From assembly GCA_003612515.1 (NCBI GenBank), contig RAZB01000002.1:124001-188000 (forward strand): DNA of 64,000 nt, in the 5' to 3' direction. Position 1 is the stretch's first letter, and each line of letters opens with the position of its first letter. The notes below the pieces were generated by a model. It was given only the letters and a program-made list of their open reading frames with translations, was not told where the DNA came from and searched no databases. A program made the translations under genes and the position numbers. Below, in pieces: positions 62,840 to 64,000 of this stretch. The DNA is from a bacterium D16-34. Lineage in GTDB: Bacteria; Actinomycetota; Coriobacteriia; Coriobacteriales; Eggerthellaceae.

Positions 62840-63475
62840 TTAGCCCCAGGTTGAGGTTGTTCCTGATGGCGTTTCCCCAGGTACAGAGCTCAATGAGCTA
62901 TAGTCTCCCGTTTGAATTATGTTCATTATTTCAGGAAACATGATGTATGCCGTTATCGCATTTAATACAAATGCAACTGCGCAAATAATTATTGAAATTG
63001 TTGCCGTGCGTTTCATTACTTTTGCAATTTGTCCTGCCGATGAGTTGAGCTTCATCAAGTTGGCGAACTTCCTATAAGCAAGAATCGCAAATACAATTCC
63101 AACGCCAGCTAAAAGCATTCCACCAATAAACAATGAAACGGGACCACAAATATTTGCTACGAGCATATAATTTCGTGCTGACTTCAGTTCGCGCTGTTCT
63201 GGTGTCAAAACCTGTTGAGGCATGCGCCTATTTGGTGAATACTGGGTTTGCGGGGTTTCAGGATTCTGTTCTGATTGGAACGGCGTGTTTGGTTGCGACT
63301 CGTCCCGATCATTAGTTGGCCATTGCGGTGGCATTGGTATGTGCCAAGGCTGAGACTCTTGAGACTGATCGTTGTTTGAGCTCGATTTGTCTGGGTGCTC
63401 GTCTTGGGGTGAATTTGTTTGAGGCACCTCGGTTTGCTGCTCGTCTGCACCCTGATTTTTGTTAAAATCGCTCAT
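62840..63475 (-). CDS. Membrane protein with a proline/glutamine-rich cytoplasmic start
   Basis: This 211-residue protein has about 100 residues rich in Q, P, S, N and E, then a membrane helix pair (about 115-150), a short basic loop (AKVMKRTA) and a third helix (about 165-190). The layout is that of DUF4190-like membrane proteins with a disordered N-terminal part, a group without known function. ATG 63475 is the likely start although its ribosome binding site is weak. It lies downstream of the MerR gene, with a terminator between. Confidence 0.7.
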   Translation of the reverse strand: MSDFNKNQGADEQQTEVPQTNSPQDEHPDKSSSNNDQSQESQPWHIPMPPQWPTNDRDESQPNTPFQSEQNPETPQTQYSPNRRMPQQVLTPEQRELKSARNYMLVANICGPVSLFIGGMLLAGVGIVFAILAYRKFANLMKLNSSAGQIAKVMKRTATISIIICAVAFVLNAITAYIMFPEIMNIIQTGDYSSLSSVPGETPSGTTSTWG

Positions 63476-63511
63476 TTTTCTCGCTTTCGCACAAATACGT
63501 AGCAAAGTCCC

Positions 63512-63540
63512 AAAAAACACCCCTTCTGACCTGGTGTTTT
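63512..63540 (-). terminator. Terminator after the MerR gene
   Basis: On the minus strand AAAACACC pairs with GGTGTTTT around eleven bases, followed by more T. It lies 125 bases after the MerR stop and 37 bases before the next start, so it could also act as an attenuator for that gene. Confidence 0.7.
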
Positions 63541-63665
63541 ATAAATGAGGCTCTCAAATGCGTTCTAAGACCCCGTTTTGTGTTTGGACGACTCCTAACT
63601 CAAGGAAATTGCCACTATTTAAACTTTTTTACTAACTATAGCATGCAAGATAAACTCAATGTCGA

Positions 63666-64000
63666 TCATCCGAGATCCCCACGCGCATTACGCAAACGTT
63701 TAAGACACTCTTTTAACTCTTCAAGTTGATATTCCAATCCTGTGACTTGTTGTTGCAATATCGTCTCGCGTTCAACAGTTGTCTTTTCGCCACGCCGTTG
63801 AAGCTTAACGAAGTATTGGATACCCTCAATAGATAATCCGCTTTTGCGAAGCGCGTCGACCAAATAAAGTTGATTTATGTCTGCTGGTGAAAACGCACGG
63901 ATGCCATGCTTGTCGCGCTGAAGATTTGGAAAGAACCCGCATTTATCATAGTATCGAATTGTAAATGCAGATATACCAGTCATTTCTGAAACTTCGTTCG
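63666..64000 (-). CDS. MerR family transcriptional regulator (5' end outside window)
   Basis: The reading frame continues past the first visible ATG (63983) to the window edge with NEVSE, so the start is outside. The HTH_1 type DNA-binding part reads NEVSEMTGISAFTIRYYDK and is followed by the wing (GIRAFSPADINQL) and a C-terminal coiled coil with no cysteine. The lack of metal-binding cysteines and the sequence fit the AdhR/NmlR-like branch, whose members bind palindromes of the CTTAGAGT-ACTCTAAG kind. Its target here is unknown. Confidence 0.9.
   Translation of the reverse strand, partial: NEVSEMTGISAFTIRYYDKCGFFPNLQRDKHGIRAFSPADINQLYLVDALRKSGLSIEGIQYFVKLQRRGEKTTVERETILQQQVTGLEYQLEELKECLKRLRNARGDLG

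Overview
The window looks like the chromosome of an anaerobic, moderately low-GC actinobacterium, most likely a member of the class Coriobacteriia. That placement is inferred from protein character and content and was not confirmed by any search. Pointers are a PgsA-CinA fusion, an Ech-type membrane hydrogenase beside aryl-pyruvate:ferredoxin oxidoreductase genes, SpoVS in a non-sporulation context, MenA, RNases Y and J together, and LexA boxes of the CGAAC-N4-GTTCG type. No insertion sequence, prophage, CRISPR array or rRNA was seen. There is one tRNA gene (Pro, anticodon GGG). Genes run almost entirely rightward to about 30 kb and mostly leftward after 59.7 kb.

0-18 kb is largely housekeeping. 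It holds the tail of a PASTA protein, recO, a TSCPD protein, a two-component system that closely resembles VanR/VanS, rpsO and pnp, dapB-dapA, RNase J, an FtsK/SpoIIIE translocase, a RodZ-like protein, a YajQ protein, rimO and the pgsA-cinA fusion.

18-30 kb is a DNA-repair and RNA-processing block: recA-recX, rny, an unassigned GHKL ATPase, spoVS, miaB-miaA-hflX, lexA with a divergent 73-residue membrane protein, then nrdR-dut-dinB. recA and the lexA/small-gene divergon carry clear LexA boxes placed inside promoters. The small gene sits where yneA-type SOS division inhibitors lie in other bacteria but has a different architecture; it is the best candidate for an undescribed function here.

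30-43 kb holds DegV, ileS-lspA-rluD, a CmpB-like membrane protein, hemH-coaBC, tRNA-Pro, a YbaN protein, a low-molecular-weight phosphatase, a baeRF-family protein whose ribosome binding site can be locked in a perfect 10-bp helix, and a MATE exporter that may be expressed from a leaderless mRNA.

43-60 kb is an energy and envelope region: a six-gene echABCDEF hydrogenase operon, a second CDP-alcohol phosphatidyltransferase, a VanW protein, then paaK-ACT, a D,D-carboxypeptidase, a zinc-ribbon FHA protein, iorA-iorB and ACT-paaK. One reading is that aryl-pyruvate oxidation by IorAB yields reduced ferredoxin, which Ech re-oxidises to H2 while pumping ions. The reverse, biosynthetic direction is also possible.

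60-64 kb is leftward: GluQ-RS, MenA, a 24-residue membrane microprotein in its own transcription unit, a lipoprotein, a proline/glutamine-rich membrane protein and a MerR regulator cut by the window edge. An identical 23-bp palindrome lies at two sites in this end of the window and may be a shared terminator or a MerR-type operator.
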